Source of the DNA: an uncultured Gammaproteobacteria bacterium
GTDB lineage: Bacteria > Pseudomonadota > Gammaproteobacteria > Arenicellales > JAANXG01
Direction of reading: 5' to 3'
Length of the DNA stretch: 57,131 bases
Assembly (NCBI GenBank): GCA_947258785.1
Contig: CAMYJT010000016.1
Span: 1 to 57,131 of the forward strand
Positions 27,358 to 36,884 of the stretch are shown here, piece by piece. Position numbers and translations under genes: made by a program. Below the pieces are notes generated by a model. The model searched no databases and was not told where the DNA came from. It was given only the letters and a program-made list of their open reading frames with translations. The stretch's first letter is position 1. Every line of letters begins with the position of its first letter.

Positions 27358-27846
27358 CTAGCTGCTGCGTTGCAGTGTCACCCGAATATTAACTTTATTG
27401 TCGGCGGCGCGGTTGACCGTTGCCGAAGCGACCTCGATCCCGCGTTTCCGTAACTGCTCCAGCCACTGCAGCCAGGCGTCGAAATCAACATCGGTCAACC
27501 ATATCCTCACCTGCTCCTGCTCCTCCCCGGGTGACATACGGCGAATGACGTCGCGTAGTTTTGCGCTTGCCGCTGTCTGCTCGACCACAGTAAACAGCGG
27601 ATCTTTGTCGTCGCTCGCCGATTTCTGCTGGCCGCGAAGGGATTTTATATTAACTGCTTGTTCCTGCATCCATGTCAACGTCGCCTGTTTAACCGGCACT
27701 TGAAGCCGCAGTCGCGCCAGGGCGTCTTGCCATGGCGCCCACACCAAGGCATACACGAGTATAAACAGTACGGCGGCCGCACCGGCGACGATCACCCACC
27801 GCTCGCGGGTATTCAGATTAGTCCAGGCGCTGCGCAGTTCGTTCAT
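27358..27846 (-). CDS. gspM: Type II secretion protein GspM
   Basis: Inner-membrane assembly-platform component of 162 residues. It has a short cytoplasmic N-terminus (NLNTRERWVIVAGAAAVLFI), one membrane span at about residues 16-36, and a periplasmic ferredoxin-like domain. It partners GspL in anchoring the ATPase. It is the last recognisable gsp gene here and overlaps gspL as ATGA. Assignment rests on topology and operon position as much as on sequence. Confidence 0.85.
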   Translation of the reverse strand: MNELRSAWTNLNTRERWVIVAGAAAVLFILVYALVWAPWQDALARLRLQVPVKQATLTWMQEQAVNIKSLRGQQKSASDDKDPLFTVVEQTAASAKLRDVIRRMSPGEEQEQVRIWLTDVDFDAWLQWLEQLRKRGIEVASATVNRAADNKVNIRVTLQRSS

Positions 27847-29030
27847 GCTTCGACCCGTTCGATCTTGAAGCGTCCGCTGACGCGATTATCACGAGAACCG
27901 GACGACAACAATTCAACCTGGAAGCCCGGATCTTTAGCAAAAGCTTCCTTCAATCGGTCCAGGCCTGCAAAGTCCTTGGTGACACAGGTGACGATCATGG
28001 AGTTGCTCCGGAAACTTACTTCGGTCACCTGCGCTTGGGTGGCCGGCACCGCCCGCGCCACCGTCGACAACAATGACTGGAACTCACCCTCTCCCACAAT
28101 TCCGGTCTGCAGTTGCTTGATTTTTTGTTCCATTTGCAGCTTTGGATTTACGATACGCGTCACGTCTGGAAACGTGTTGCGAAACGTCTCGGAGATCCGC
28201 CTGTCGAGAGACTGTGCTTGGGATGCCAGCGACAGGTACTCGTACGCGTCGGCGATCAACCGCACGCCCAGGGCGACGGCAACCACTGTCGCGGCAATCA
28301 TGTAATTGTTGAGGCCCCGCCGCCGATGTTTGGATTTATACCTGCCTTGTAAGAGATCGCCGTCGATGTCTACATCACCGCTGTAGTTTAACCACTCGGT
28401 GAAATCGTTGCCGATGTTCCACTCGCGGACCATGGTACCACCCCAGTTCACCAGTTGCCGGGCGATGCCCACGTCCTGGCAGGCAACGGAGGTATCGAGT
28501 CTATCCAGATCACGCCACCAGAACTCAAGCGCATAGTTGTCCAACACGAGTCCTTCGAGCAGGCCGTTGCGAATACAAATCATGTCGGCCGCGGTGCGTG
28601 CGACAGTCAATCCGGCCTGTGGGTGTAACGGCAGCAACAGGTATTCAGGGATCAACCCGTCCACCGTAAAGGCTTGCTCGTCCAGGACTTGAACCCATTG
28701 GTCCATTTTACTCCGCGCGACGACGGCTACCTTGGCCTCCGCGCCCGGGTGCCAGTCAAGCAGCGCAAAGTGAAGCTGCTCTACCTCGGACGCCAAGGAG
28801 TCCTCCAAGGCATAGGGTATTGCGGCAAAGGCCTTGCTGCGGCTGCGAGCTGGTATCGATACGGTGCGGATCAGCACGTCCGTTGCAGGCGCCACAGCCA
28901 CGATCTTGGTGGCTCCTTTGGGGATCTCGAGCGAGCTCAGCGATTCCAACGTTCCCCGTTGCACAACCCCATTTTTTCCGTCGCTTACCGCCCATAGATG
29001 CGGGGGCTCAATAGCAAAAAACACAATCAT
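27843..29030 (-). CDS. gspL: Type II secretion protein GspL
   Basis: Bitopic protein of 395 residues. The cytoplasmic actin-like N-terminal domain (about residues 1-235) binds GspE. It is followed by a single membrane span (NYMIAATVVAVALGVRLIAD, about residues 238-258) and a periplasmic domain with a coiled stretch that contacts GspM. The stop overlaps gspM and the start overlaps the gspK stop (ATGA). Confidence 0.9.
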   Translation of the reverse strand: MIVFFAIEPPHLWAVSDGKNGVVQRGTLESLSSLEIPKGATKIVAVAPATDVLIRTVSIPARSRSKAFAAIPYALEDSLASEVEQLHFALLDWHPGAEAKVAVVARSKMDQWVQVLDEQAFTVDGLIPEYLLLPLHPQAGLTVARTAADMICIRNGLLEGLVLDNYALEFWWRDLDRLDTSVACQDVGIARQLVNWGGTMVREWNIGNDFTEWLNYSGDVDIDGDLLQGRYKSKHRRRGLNNYMIAATVVAVALGVRLIADAYEYLSLASQAQSLDRRISETFRNTFPDVTRIVNPKLQMEQKIKQLQTGIVGEGEFQSLLSTVARAVPATQAQVTEVSFRSNSMIVTCVTKDFAGLDRLKEAFAKDPGFQVELLSSGSRDNRVSGRFKIERVEA

Positions 29031-29986
29031 GACAGACCCCGCCGCCGCCGCACGACTGTGGCCTGCTCGCCGTCCGCCGATCGTTGGATCACGCTGAGCA
29101 GGACGGACGTCAACCTACCGAACTTGGCCTCGCTGCGGACCTGAAAGTAGCGGCTGGAAACTGTAACCAGAGGCTCCACCTGGTCCGATTGGGCTGCGAA
29201 TTCCGTGCGCGTAATAAACGTCTCGACGTCTTGGAACCCTTTGTCCCCACGGCCGGTCAACAAAGACTCCACGGTAGCCTCCGGCAATATGTCCCGGGTG
29301 AGCACCCTCAGTAACAATGCAGGGCTGGTGTTGACATTGATCTTTGTATTGGATTCGGGCAATGCCGTTGTATAGTCTGAAATACGTGACACGATTGTTT
29401 CGTTAAACCCTTTTACCAGTAACAGCTCGCCGACATCGGTAATCAATCGATTGGCGGCGCGATACGGAGGGTCCAAGCTGAGATACTCCGGATCCTCTGC
29501 ACCGTTCACGCCGCTCACGTCCTGATTCTCATCCAACCAGTCGACGACCGCGTCGGCGAGTCCTTCATCGATACTCAATGCCCGAAGCAGGCGAACAAAT
29601 AAAGGGTACCATTTCTTGTCCTTGCCGGGAGCGAGATTGTTGATGTTGAAAAGTCCCTGCAGATCTTGAATCTCAGCGCGCAATGCCCCCTCTTCAACGC
29701 TTACTTCCGGTAACAAGGAATTCCATGGCTCATTCAAATGATCGATACTATTTTCCTTCGCATCGCGTTCCAGAATCTTGGCCGCCCATTGTTCGGCCCC
29801 GGTGGTCATTTGATGCCCCTGTTCCGCATCCCGGTGATTACTGATGCGTCGAATGGAAAGATGTTCGTCTTCGACCATATATACACTTAAAGTCGTCAGC
29901 AAGACCAGAATAAACAGTACCGTAAGCAAGGCAACCCCGCTCGCTCGGTTGCCTATCTGCGCTTTACATGGAGATGAGGCTTGCAT
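29027..29986 (-). CDS. gspK: Type II secretion minor pseudopilin GspK
   Basis: Pseudopilus-tip subunit of 319 residues, the large minor pseudopilin. The prepilin site is RASG-VALLTVLFILVLL: cleavage after Gly with Val at +1, and Glu absent at +5 as is normal for GspK. The globular part has the typical FNINNLAPG segment and helix-rich region with DWLDENQD and NVNTSPALLLRVL. The start is 3 bases after the gspJ stop. Confidence 0.93.
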   Translation of the reverse strand: MQASSPCKAQIGNRASGVALLTVLFILVLLTTLSVYMVEDEHLSIRRISNHRDAEQGHQMTTGAEQWAAKILERDAKENSIDHLNEPWNSLLPEVSVEEGALRAEIQDLQGLFNINNLAPGKDKKWYPLFVRLLRALSIDEGLADAVVDWLDENQDVSGVNGAEDPEYLSLDPPYRAANRLITDVGELLLVKGFNETIVSRISDYTTALPESNTKINVNTSPALLLRVLTRDILPEATVESLLTGRGDKGFQDVETFITRTEFAAQSDQVEPLVTVSSRYFQVRSEAKFGRLTSVLLSVIQRSADGEQATVVRRRRGLS

Positions 29987-29989
29987 GGT

Positions 29990-30607
29990 TTAAACACCAG
30001 CGGTTATCTCAATGATGCGCCTGTACTGTCGTCCGTTGTCCAAGGTGATAAGCACTTCGACTCCCACCGGTAATCGTTCAGGGTTCTGCCAATCGCTGAG
30101 GGTTTCAAGCTTTTCATCTTCAGTGTATGCGAAAAAGGACAGAATGAATTCATCGACTTCATCCAGCACCATACGTTCGTATTCCACGCTATCCTGATCC
30201 CGGTCAAGCACCTTCCACGTTACGCGGCTGAGAATGCCGTCGCCGAGCCGCCACGCCACTCTACGTAATCGCTGAACATTCTTGAGTGCCGGATTGGGCT
30301 GAGCGGTGGTGAGTCGCGCCACCTCGCCGGGCCCGATTTCCAGACCGGGACCGGACACCAGCGGTGGTTGGACGTCACCGAAGCCGTCACGCACCGGTCG
30401 CAGGCTGGCGTAACGGAAATCCTGTTCCAACAGCGTCATGGCTGTCTGTATGCGGCGCAGTTGGTCCCTGTGCTCACCGATCACTTCCCGGTTGATCAGA
30501 AACTGATCTAGAGTCCCATAGCTGATCGCGGCGATGACCGCGAAAATACCAATGGCGACGATCATTTCGAGCAGGGTAAACCCTTTACTGCAAACCATGT
30601 CTTTCAT
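29990..30607 (-). CDS. gspJ: Type II secretion minor pseudopilin GspJ
   Basis: Minor pseudopilin of 205 residues. The leader is MKDMVCSKG and cleavage precedes FTLLEMIVAIGIFAVIAA with Glu at +5. The globular domain contains the conserved LLEQDFRYASLRPVRD and VAWRLGDGILSRVTWKVLDR pattern. With GspI and GspK it forms the pseudopilus tip. The start is four bases after the gspI stop; a second ATG three codons in is an alternative. Confidence 0.93.
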   Translation of the reverse strand: MKDMVCSKGFTLLEMIVAIGIFAVIAAISYGTLDQFLINREVIGEHRDQLRRIQTAMTLLEQDFRYASLRPVRDGFGDVQPPLVSGPGLEIGPGEVARLTTAQPNPALKNVQRLRRVAWRLGDGILSRVTWKVLDRDQDSVEYERMVLDEVDEFILSFFAYTEDEKLETLSDWQNPERLPVGVEVLITLDNGRQYRRIIEITAGV

Positions 30608-30611
30608 TGCG

Positions 30612-31016
30612 CTAGTTGACCGCCTCTTGTTGTGAGGCCGTCGGCGGGCTGTAGCGGGTCAGGTAACCGAACACATTGGCCGCAAGACGCGTGTGGTCTT
30701 TATCGCTGAACACTTCGATATCCACACGCAACACATCGGGATCCGCAGTGGTAACAATCTTCTCCTGGTAGTGCCAGGTCCGACCGCCCAGTTGGGCCTC
30801 GCGAGAGGTCTCGGCCGCGGCCGGCCAGCCGCGTGACAGCCTCAGTTCGGCGATACGATTACTGGCGAGCCAATTACCAACCAGACGCTGTTCGCTGACC
30901 TGCAACACTGATGCGGCACTGCCGACGACTTTGCTCATAGCGGCGATACCCACTGCAGCAATGACTAAAGCGGCGAGTATTTCCAATAGTGTAAAACCAC
31001 GGCTAACCCGGTTCAC
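30612..31016 (-). CDS. gspI: Type II secretion minor pseudopilin GspI
   Basis: Minor pseudopilin of 134 residues. The short leader MNRVSRG is followed by FTLLEILAALVIAAVGIAA, with Glu at +5. The segment NWLASNRIAELRL is a GspI hallmark. The start codon is GTG (31016) and overlaps the end of gspH by 14 bases. Confidence 0.93.
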   Translation of the reverse strand: MNRVSRGFTLLEILAALVIAAVGIAAMSKVVGSAASVLQVSEQRLVGNWLASNRIAELRLSRGWPAAAETSREAQLGGRTWHYQEKIVTTADPDVLRVDIEVFSDKDHTRLAANVFGYLTRYSPPTASQQEAVN

Positions 31017-31533
31017 GCTGTGTTCTCCTTACCGAGATATTTTCGCCGTTATCCATTGAGACCACATACACCAGCTGTTCACTTGAAATCGTCAACACGA
31101 AAGGCGTTAACTCACCCAGTGCATCGATGACCAGCATCGGCCGGTCATTCCGAGGGTTGATCAGGTCGAAGCGGATATCCAGGTATTCGGGCAAAAAGCG
31201 CTTGCGTAAAACGTCGTCCTGCTCAACCGCCATCCACTCATCGTCATAGATTAAGAATCCATATTGACGGCCAAGTTCATCGATCTCTACAGCGTAAGTT
31301 CGACCCGTCAGCACACTTTCGTCGCGCACATGTTCGAGTAAGGAGGCAAATCGATGCGCCTCCAATTCAGCCACCTGGTCACTGTCTTGGTACAGATTGA
31401 GACTGACCAGGGTAATAGAGATGCCGATCAATACCATCACTACCATGATCTCGAGTAGGGTAAACCCGTCCTGTTGCGCAAGTGGGTCAGTGTCGGACCA
31501 ATCAAAACAAGGTGTGCGTCGGGTGCAGATCAT
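31003..31533 (-). CDS. gspH: Type II secretion minor pseudopilin GspH
   Basis: Minor pseudopilin of 176 residues. The prepilin site is QQDG-FTLLEIMVVMVLIGISI. The leader before the site is 23 residues, longer than in its neighbours, so translation might begin later, but no closer start codon is visible. The mature part has the GspH-type AHRFASLLEHVRDESVLTGR helix. It follows gspG after 100 bases, the widest gap in the gsp run. Confidence 0.9.
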   Translation of the reverse strand: MICTRRTPCFDWSDTDPLAQQDGFTLLEIMVVMVLIGISITLVSLNLYQDSDQVAELEAHRFASLLEHVRDESVLTGRTYAVEIDELGRQYGFLIYDDEWMAVEQDDVLRKRFLPEYLDIRFDLINPRNDRPMLVIDALGELTPFVLTISSEQLVYVVSMDNGENISVRRTQREPG

Positions 31534-31633
31534 TGCTTCCTTAACGTTGCGCAGCAGTGTTGCGTTTCGTTGGACCTACCGTTAGTCGCACTGTTACTAA
31601 CGACGCGACTTCGACAATTGGGCACTTTGCTGA

Positions 31634-32065
31634 TCAATTCTTTTCGTCCAAGTTCCAATTTCCAATGTCGGCGGCGACCTTCTCGCCGCCGGGCTTACCG
31701 TCGGCGCCATAAGACCACAAATCGAATTCCATTTTTTCCCCGGGACTGAGGAACTGGTAGGGATTTCCCCACGGATCGGTCGGCAACCGCTCGACATAGC
31801 CTCCTTGCTTCCAGTTTTTCGCCGGCGGATCTCCACCGGGGTTGGTCACCAGCGCTTCGAGTCCCTGCTCGGTGCTGGGATAATTGAAATTGTCGAGTTT
31901 GTAGAGCTTCAAGGCGCTGGATAACGCACGAATATCGCTTTTTGCCTTGGCGATGAAGGCTTCGTCCTGGCGACCCAGGACCCTCGGTAACACCAAGGTG
32001 GCCAGCAATCCAATGATCACCACCACAACCATGATTTCGATCAGTGTAAAACCTTTTTCCCGCAT
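31634..32065 (-). CDS. gspG: Type II secretion major pseudopilin GspG
   Basis: Main pseudopilus subunit of 143 residues. The leader MREKG precedes the FTLIEIMVVVVIIGLLATLV helix. The mature domain carries the conserved YPSTEQGLEALV, LPTDPWGNPYQFLSPGE and calcium-site region (WSYGADGKPGG). It is processed by a prepilin peptidase (GspO/PilD), which is not encoded in this window. Confidence 0.97.
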   Translation of the reverse strand: MREKGFTLIEIMVVVVIIGLLATLVLPRVLGRQDEAFIAKAKSDIRALSSALKLYKLDNFNYPSTEQGLEALVTNPGGDPPAKNWKQGGYVERLPTDPWGNPYQFLSPGEKMEFDLWSYGADGKPGGEKVAADIGNWNLDEKN

Positions 32066-32074
32066 CTGGTTACC

Positions 32075-33292
32075 TCATACTATCAACTGATTTAAGTCAA
32101 AGATCGGCAGCAGAATCGCCAGCACGATCATCAGTACAACCCCACCCATTAGTACGATCATCGCCGGCTCGAAGAATCCCAGTAACACTGCAATTCGGGA
32201 CTCGAGTTCGCGTTCGAGCGCCGACGCAGCCTTGTCGAGCATGTGGTCCAGCTGTCCGCTGGACTCACCACTGGCTACCATTTGGGTCAGTATCGGCGGA
32301 AAATTGCGGCTCCGGCCCAGAGCCCGGCTGATTCCCACCCCTTCCGAGACCTCTTCCGCCGCAGTCCGCAGATTTCCACGCAGCACGAGATTGCTAACCA
32401 CCCCTTCGGCGGCGCGCATTGCGGACAACAGCGGGACTCCGCTGCCGGCCATGATAGCCAGTGTTCGCGCCATGCGTGCGGAGTTTAAGATGCGGCTCAA
32501 TCTACGCACGCCCCATAGTTTTAGAAACCAGCCGTGCAGTATGTAGCGGGCATTTTGGTCACGGAGCAACAGAACCAAGCCAAGGCTAACTAACGCCCCT
32601 GTACCCAACAGCCACAGCCCATAATTCTGCAGAAACTCACTGATGCCGATTAGCAGCCGGGTCAGAAACGGCAGTTGTTGACCGGTATCATCGAAAACCT
32701 TCACAACCTGCGGTACGACATAAGTAAGCAGTCCCACCACAATCAATATCGAGACCACCGTCAGGATTATCGGGTAAATCATCGCAACACCGACGCGTTG
32801 CTGCAAACCTTGCCGGGCCTCGACATAGTTGGCCAGTCTCTCCAATACAAGATCGAGATTGCCGGACTGTTCACCGGCGGCGACCGATGCCTGGTAAATT
32901 TCTGGAAAAGACCGTGGATAACTGGCTACTGCGTCCGCCAATGACCGTCCTTCATTGACCATGGACCGGATGCCACTGAGCACGCTCTTAATTTGATGAC
33001 CTTCGGCCTGCTGAATTAATGCAGTCAGCGCCTCCTCCACGGTTAATCCGGAATTCAAGAGGGTGGCAAACTGGCGGGTAATGACAGCCAGTTCGTTGAA
33101 TTTTATCCGCGTGCGGCGAGTTCGATCACCGGCGCGTCGTTCCGGTCGCTCTTCACCGACGCTTGACACCGAGAGCGGCGTAAGGCCTTTGTCCCGCAGC
33201 CGTTGCCGGACCTGCCGCGCGGAATCGCCGTCAGAAACACCTTTCAGCGTACGGCCGCGAGGATCCAGGGCTTGGTACTCAAACGCGCCCAT
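32075..33292 (-). CDS. gspF: Type II secretion inner-membrane platform protein GspF
   Basis: Polytopic assembly-platform protein of 405 residues. Two repeated cytoplasmic domains (FATLLNSGLTVEEALTALIQ; TLAIMAGSGVPLLSAMRAAE) alternate with three membrane segments (about residues 170-190, 220-240 and 375-400). The start is 26 bases after the gspE stop. Confidence 0.96.
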   Translation of the reverse strand: MGAFEYQALDPRGRTLKGVSDGDSARQVRQRLRDKGLTPLSVSSVGEERPERRAGDRTRRTRIKFNELAVITRQFATLLNSGLTVEEALTALIQQAEGHQIKSVLSGIRSMVNEGRSLADAVASYPRSFPEIYQASVAAGEQSGNLDLVLERLANYVEARQGLQQRVGVAMIYPIILTVVSILIVVGLLTYVVPQVVKVFDDTGQQLPFLTRLLIGISEFLQNYGLWLLGTGALVSLGLVLLLRDQNARYILHGWFLKLWGVRRLSRILNSARMARTLAIMAGSGVPLLSAMRAAEGVVSNLVLRGNLRTAAEEVSEGVGISRALGRSRNFPPILTQMVASGESSGQLDHMLDKAASALERELESRIAVLLGFFEPAMIVLMGGVVLMIVLAILLPIFDLNQLIV

Positions 33293-33318
33293 GTTGAACC
33301 TTGAGCTGGTAGGTGACT

Positions 33319-34857
33319 TCAGTCGGCCAGGGTGACGCGGAGAATTTCATCCACGCTCGTCTCTCCCTGCAACACCTTGGCGTAGCCTTGCTCGGCCAGG
33401 CTGGAAGAGGACTGCCTCACGTAACGCAACAGCCTGTCCTCACTGGACTGATCGTGGATCATCTGGCGAGCGGTGTCATTTATGGTGATCAATTCGTAGA
33501 TTCCGGTGCGGCCCCGATATCCGGTATTATCGCACGCCTGACAACCGACTGGCTGGTACACTTTCGTTTCCCGCCCACCCAACACCGTGGCTTCGCTGGT
33601 GGTTGGGGTCCTAGCCTGTTTACATTCATTACACAGCCGGCGCACCAGACGCTGCGACAACACACCCAACAAACTCGACGAAATGAGGAATGGCTCGATA
33701 CCCATGTCGACGAGTCTGGTAATGGCGCCGACGGCGGTATTGGTATGCAGAGTCGACAACACCAGATGTCCGGTCAAGCTGGCCTGCACAGCGATCTCCG
33801 CTGTCTCCAGGTCCCTGATCTCCCCAACCAGTACGACGTCCGGATCTTGGCGCAGTATCGAACGCAGGCCGCTGGCGAAGCTGAGACCAATTTTCGGATT
33901 GATCTGGGTCTGACCAACACCGTCCAGATCATACTCGACCGGGTCCTCCACGGTGAGAATATTGAGTTCTGTACGGTTGAGTCGGATCAGGCCGGCGTAC
34001 AGGGTGGTGGTTTTGCCAGAGCCGGTGGGACCGGTCACCAGAACTATTCCATGGGGGGTGTGGATCAGCTCGTCAAAACGGTCGCGTGTGGATTCATCCA
34101 TGCCCAGCTGTGCGATGTCGAGGCGTGCGGTACGTTTGTCCAGCAGCCGCAAAACCACCCTTTCACCATGCTGGGTAGGCAGCGTGGAAACACGGACGTC
34201 GACGGGGTGATCTCCGACGCGCAGGGAAATGCGTCCATCCTGAGGCAAGCGCTTTTCGGCGATGTCGAGCCTAGACATGACTTTCAATCGGGACACCAAG
34301 GCACCGTAAAGCGCTCTTGGCGGTTCTACGACGTCGCGCAGCACTCCGTCGACACGAAACCGGACGACCGATGACGCTTCGAATGCCTCCAGATGAATAT
34401 CCGACGCCCCCTCGCGAATCGCCTGAGTCAACAAAGCGTTGATCAAGCGGATGATAGGCGCCTGGTCGGCTTCCTCGAGGAGATCGGTGGTCTCCGGCAG
34501 TTCATGCGCGAGACGCTCAAGGTCCAGTTCCTCGCCCAAATCGACCACCATCTGGGTGGCTTCGGACTGGCTCTTGTCGTAGGCCTGTCGCAGTAAACTT
34601 TCGAATTCCGGCTGATCCAGCTGGTGAAATACGACGGCCCCCCCCAGCTTGCGCCGCAGCTCGGTCAGAATATCCAGGGACGGCAGTCCGCAACACAGGA
34701 CATGGTAATGCTGATCCTGCTGAAAGGCGGCCAGCACGTTATGCCGTTTGGCGAACGGATAGGCGATCGTGGCGACAAGTTCCGGGTCGATCTCCTCAAC
34801 CCAACGGCGATTATCGTCATTGACGACCAGTTTTTCGACGGCTGTGCCCACTGCCAC
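33319..34857 (-). CDS. gspE: Type II secretion ATPase GspE
   Basis: Hexameric secretion ATPase of 512 residues. It has the N-terminal GspL-binding domain, Walker A (GPTGSGKTTTLY), Asp box (LNILTVEDPVEY), Walker B (DPDVVLVGEIRDLETAEIA) and His box (LVLSTLHTN). The four-cysteine zinc motif is present (RLCNECKQ with GCQACDNTGY). The start is a GTG at 34857, two bases past the gspD stop. Confidence 0.97.
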   Translation of the reverse strand: MAVGTAVEKLVVNDDNRRWVEEIDPELVATIAYPFAKRHNVLAAFQQDQHYHVLCCGLPSLDILTELRRKLGGAVVFHQLDQPEFESLLRQAYDKSQSEATQMVVDLGEELDLERLAHELPETTDLLEEADQAPIIRLINALLTQAIREGASDIHLEAFEASSVVRFRVDGVLRDVVEPPRALYGALVSRLKVMSRLDIAEKRLPQDGRISLRVGDHPVDVRVSTLPTQHGERVVLRLLDKRTARLDIAQLGMDESTRDRFDELIHTPHGIVLVTGPTGSGKTTTLYAGLIRLNRTELNILTVEDPVEYDLDGVGQTQINPKIGLSFASGLRSILRQDPDVVLVGEIRDLETAEIAVQASLTGHLVLSTLHTNTAVGAITRLVDMGIEPFLISSSLLGVLSQRLVRRLCNECKQARTPTTSEATVLGGRETKVYQPVGCQACDNTGYRGRTGIYELITINDTARQMIHDQSSEDRLLRYVRQSSSSLAEQGYAKVLQGETSVDEILRVTLAD

Positions 34858-34859
34858 AT

Positions 34860-36884
34860 TCAGTCTCCCGGGAATTCCTGTTCCCAGTTGATTTCTGGAA
34901 GCACCGAGGGCGACTCTTTCTCGAACATACCTTGCGTCTCCGTTTTGGCTTGGCGTTGACTGTCCTGCATGTTTCTATATTTGTCCTTAGTCACCCCGGC
35001 TATATCCGACGCGGATCGGATGATTTTCGGACGCAGAAAAATCATCAAGTTAGTTTTTATCGCCGACTTGGACTTACGCCGAAACAGCGCCCCCACGAGA
35101 GGCATTTTCCCGAGAATGGGCACCCACTCGATGGTATCGACGAAGTCATCTCGAATCAGGCCGCCGAGGACAACGATCTGGCCGTCATCCGCCTGTACGG
35201 TTGCCTCGATTGTCCGCTTGTCGGTGACCAAATCCGATGCACCCTGAACCGTAGTCGGACTGACACTGGATACTTCTTGTGATATTTCCAATTGAATCGT
35301 ATCCCCTTCGTTGATTTGCGGGGTGATTTTCAAGGTGAGACCGACGTCTTTGCGCTCAATCGTCTGAAACGGATTCACCACTCCTGTTGTCGTGGCCCCG
35401 TCACCGGTGGTCCCATCCCCGCCAGTCGGGGTGGTGGTGGATGTTGTGGTCGACACATCGGAGACAAACTGCCCGGTAACGAATGGAATTTCCCTACCTA
35501 CAACGATCTCAGCAGCTTCGTTATCGAGCGTCAACAGTGTCGGTGTAGCCAGTATATTGGTGTTCGAATCCGATTGCAGCGCCCGCAGAACGACCTCCAA
35601 GTCCGGTACGACATCGCCGAAAATGTCTTGAACAAGATCATTGATAAATCCCAAAGTGAGACCACCGGAAAGACTGGTAAATTCGGTATCGAAGGTCGTC
35701 TGTCCGGTTGGTGTATGCGCGTAGGTACCGGACCACTGTACACCGAGATCTGCGGCCTTATCGACGGACACTTCAGCGATTATCGTCTCTACTACAACCT
35801 GCTCACGTCTGACATCGAGTTTGTCGATGACGTTGCGGATGGTACGGAAATCGTCATCGGCGGCGCGCACGACCAAGGCGTTGGTCGATTCATCCGCCTG
35901 TACCACTACGCGCGTCGTAGAGGGTGTTGTGGCCTGGGCCTGTCCGCCGCCGCGGGCCGCACTGCGGATGACCTCATTCAATAATTCGACGAGGTCGGCG
36001 GCCTTTGCATAACGCAGGTATACGACGTGAATATCACCCTCTTCGGGCCGTTCGATATCCAACTGTTCGATCACCGCCTGGATCAGCCTGAACTCGTTGT
36101 CGGGGGCACTGATGATCAATGCGTTGATTGCTCGATCCGCCTGTACCGACACCTGGGTAGAGACTGATTTGGGATCCTTCGGCCTGGACAAACTGGTGAC
36201 CAACTGAGTAATAATGGTGCTCAGTTCGGTGGCCTGGGCATATTTCAAGTACACCACGTGCACGTTGGCGCGACGGTCCGGCACGTCGATTCGCTCGATG
36301 ATACGAATCAAACGATTGATGTTTGCGGTGGTGTCCGTAAACACCAGTGTATTGGTTGCGGCGTGCGCGGCGAAATGGCTGGTCGGCGGCAACAGCGGTC
36401 TCAGTATGGGTACGAGTTCCTGTACAGAGGCATGCTGCAACTGGTAGACCTGGGTAATCTGCGCGTCACTGATCTGTTCAGGCCTCACCAATGGAGTCGG
36501 CTGCTGCTTCACGACGTTGCTGGGAATGATCTTTATGACGTCTCCCGCCGGAATCGCAGAAAAATTGTGCACCTGCAGCACCGACAGAAACACATCATAG
36601 AGTTGGCTCGCGTCCATCGGTCCGCCGGACACCAGGGTAACCTTGCCCTTCACCCTGGGATCAATAATGAAATTCCGGTTGGTGACTTCGGACACGGTGT
36701 TGATCAGGGCCCGGATATCGACATCCTGGAAATTCAGAGTAATTTGTTGTTCGGTCTTCGACGCTGCGTCCGTGGCGGTGGCCTGTGCCGTGGCGGCATG
36801 CACCGGAAGGCCCGACAGCAACACCGCCACAAGCACGACCGCTGAAGATGGAGACCTGCACCGGCGGTGGCGGTTGCCGGTCAT
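34860..36884 (-). CDS. gspD: Type II secretion outer-membrane secretin GspD
   Basis: Secretin of 674 residues forming the outer-membrane channel. The ATG at 36884 gives a signal peptide (SAVVLVAVLLSGLPVHA). The N0 domain (ITLNFQDVDIRALINTVSE) and three N1-N3 repeats with VVYLRYAKAADLVELLNEV-type cores follow. Then comes the secretin core (VVVETIIAEVSVDKAADLG; VGLTLKITPQINEG; VVLGGLIRDD). A Gly/Thr-rich insert lies at the gate region. The start overlaps the stop of the fucose synthase gene as ATGA. No gspC or gspN homologue lies upstream. Confidence 0.96.
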   Translation of the reverse strand: MTGNRHRRCRSPSSAVVLVAVLLSGLPVHAATAQATATDAASKTEQQITLNFQDVDIRALINTVSEVTNRNFIIDPRVKGKVTLVSGGPMDASQLYDVFLSVLQVHNFSAIPAGDVIKIIPSNVVKQQPTPLVRPEQISDAQITQVYQLQHASVQELVPILRPLLPPTSHFAAHAATNTLVFTDTTANINRLIRIIERIDVPDRRANVHVVYLKYAQATELSTIITQLVTSLSRPKDPKSVSTQVSVQADRAINALIISAPDNEFRLIQAVIEQLDIERPEEGDIHVVYLRYAKAADLVELLNEVIRSAARGGGQAQATTPSTTRVVVQADESTNALVVRAADDDFRTIRNVIDKLDVRREQVVVETIIAEVSVDKAADLGVQWSGTYAHTPTGQTTFDTEFTSLSGGLTLGFINDLVQDIFGDVVPDLEVVLRALQSDSNTNILATPTLLTLDNEAAEIVVGREIPFVTGQFVSDVSTTTSTTTPTGGDGTTGDGATTTGVVNPFQTIERKDVGLTLKITPQINEGDTIQLEISQEVSSVSPTTVQGASDLVTDKRTIEATVQADDGQIVVLGGLIRDDFVDTIEWVPILGKMPLVGALFRRKSKSAIKTNLMIFLRPKIIRSASDIAGVTKDKYRNMQDSQRQAKTETQGMFEKESPSVLPEINWEQEFPGD

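Noticed and set aside
33313..34374. Plus-strand frame of 353 codons
   Set aside because: It is antisense to gspE; the length comes from codon bias in a GC-rich gene, and the peptide has no domain features.
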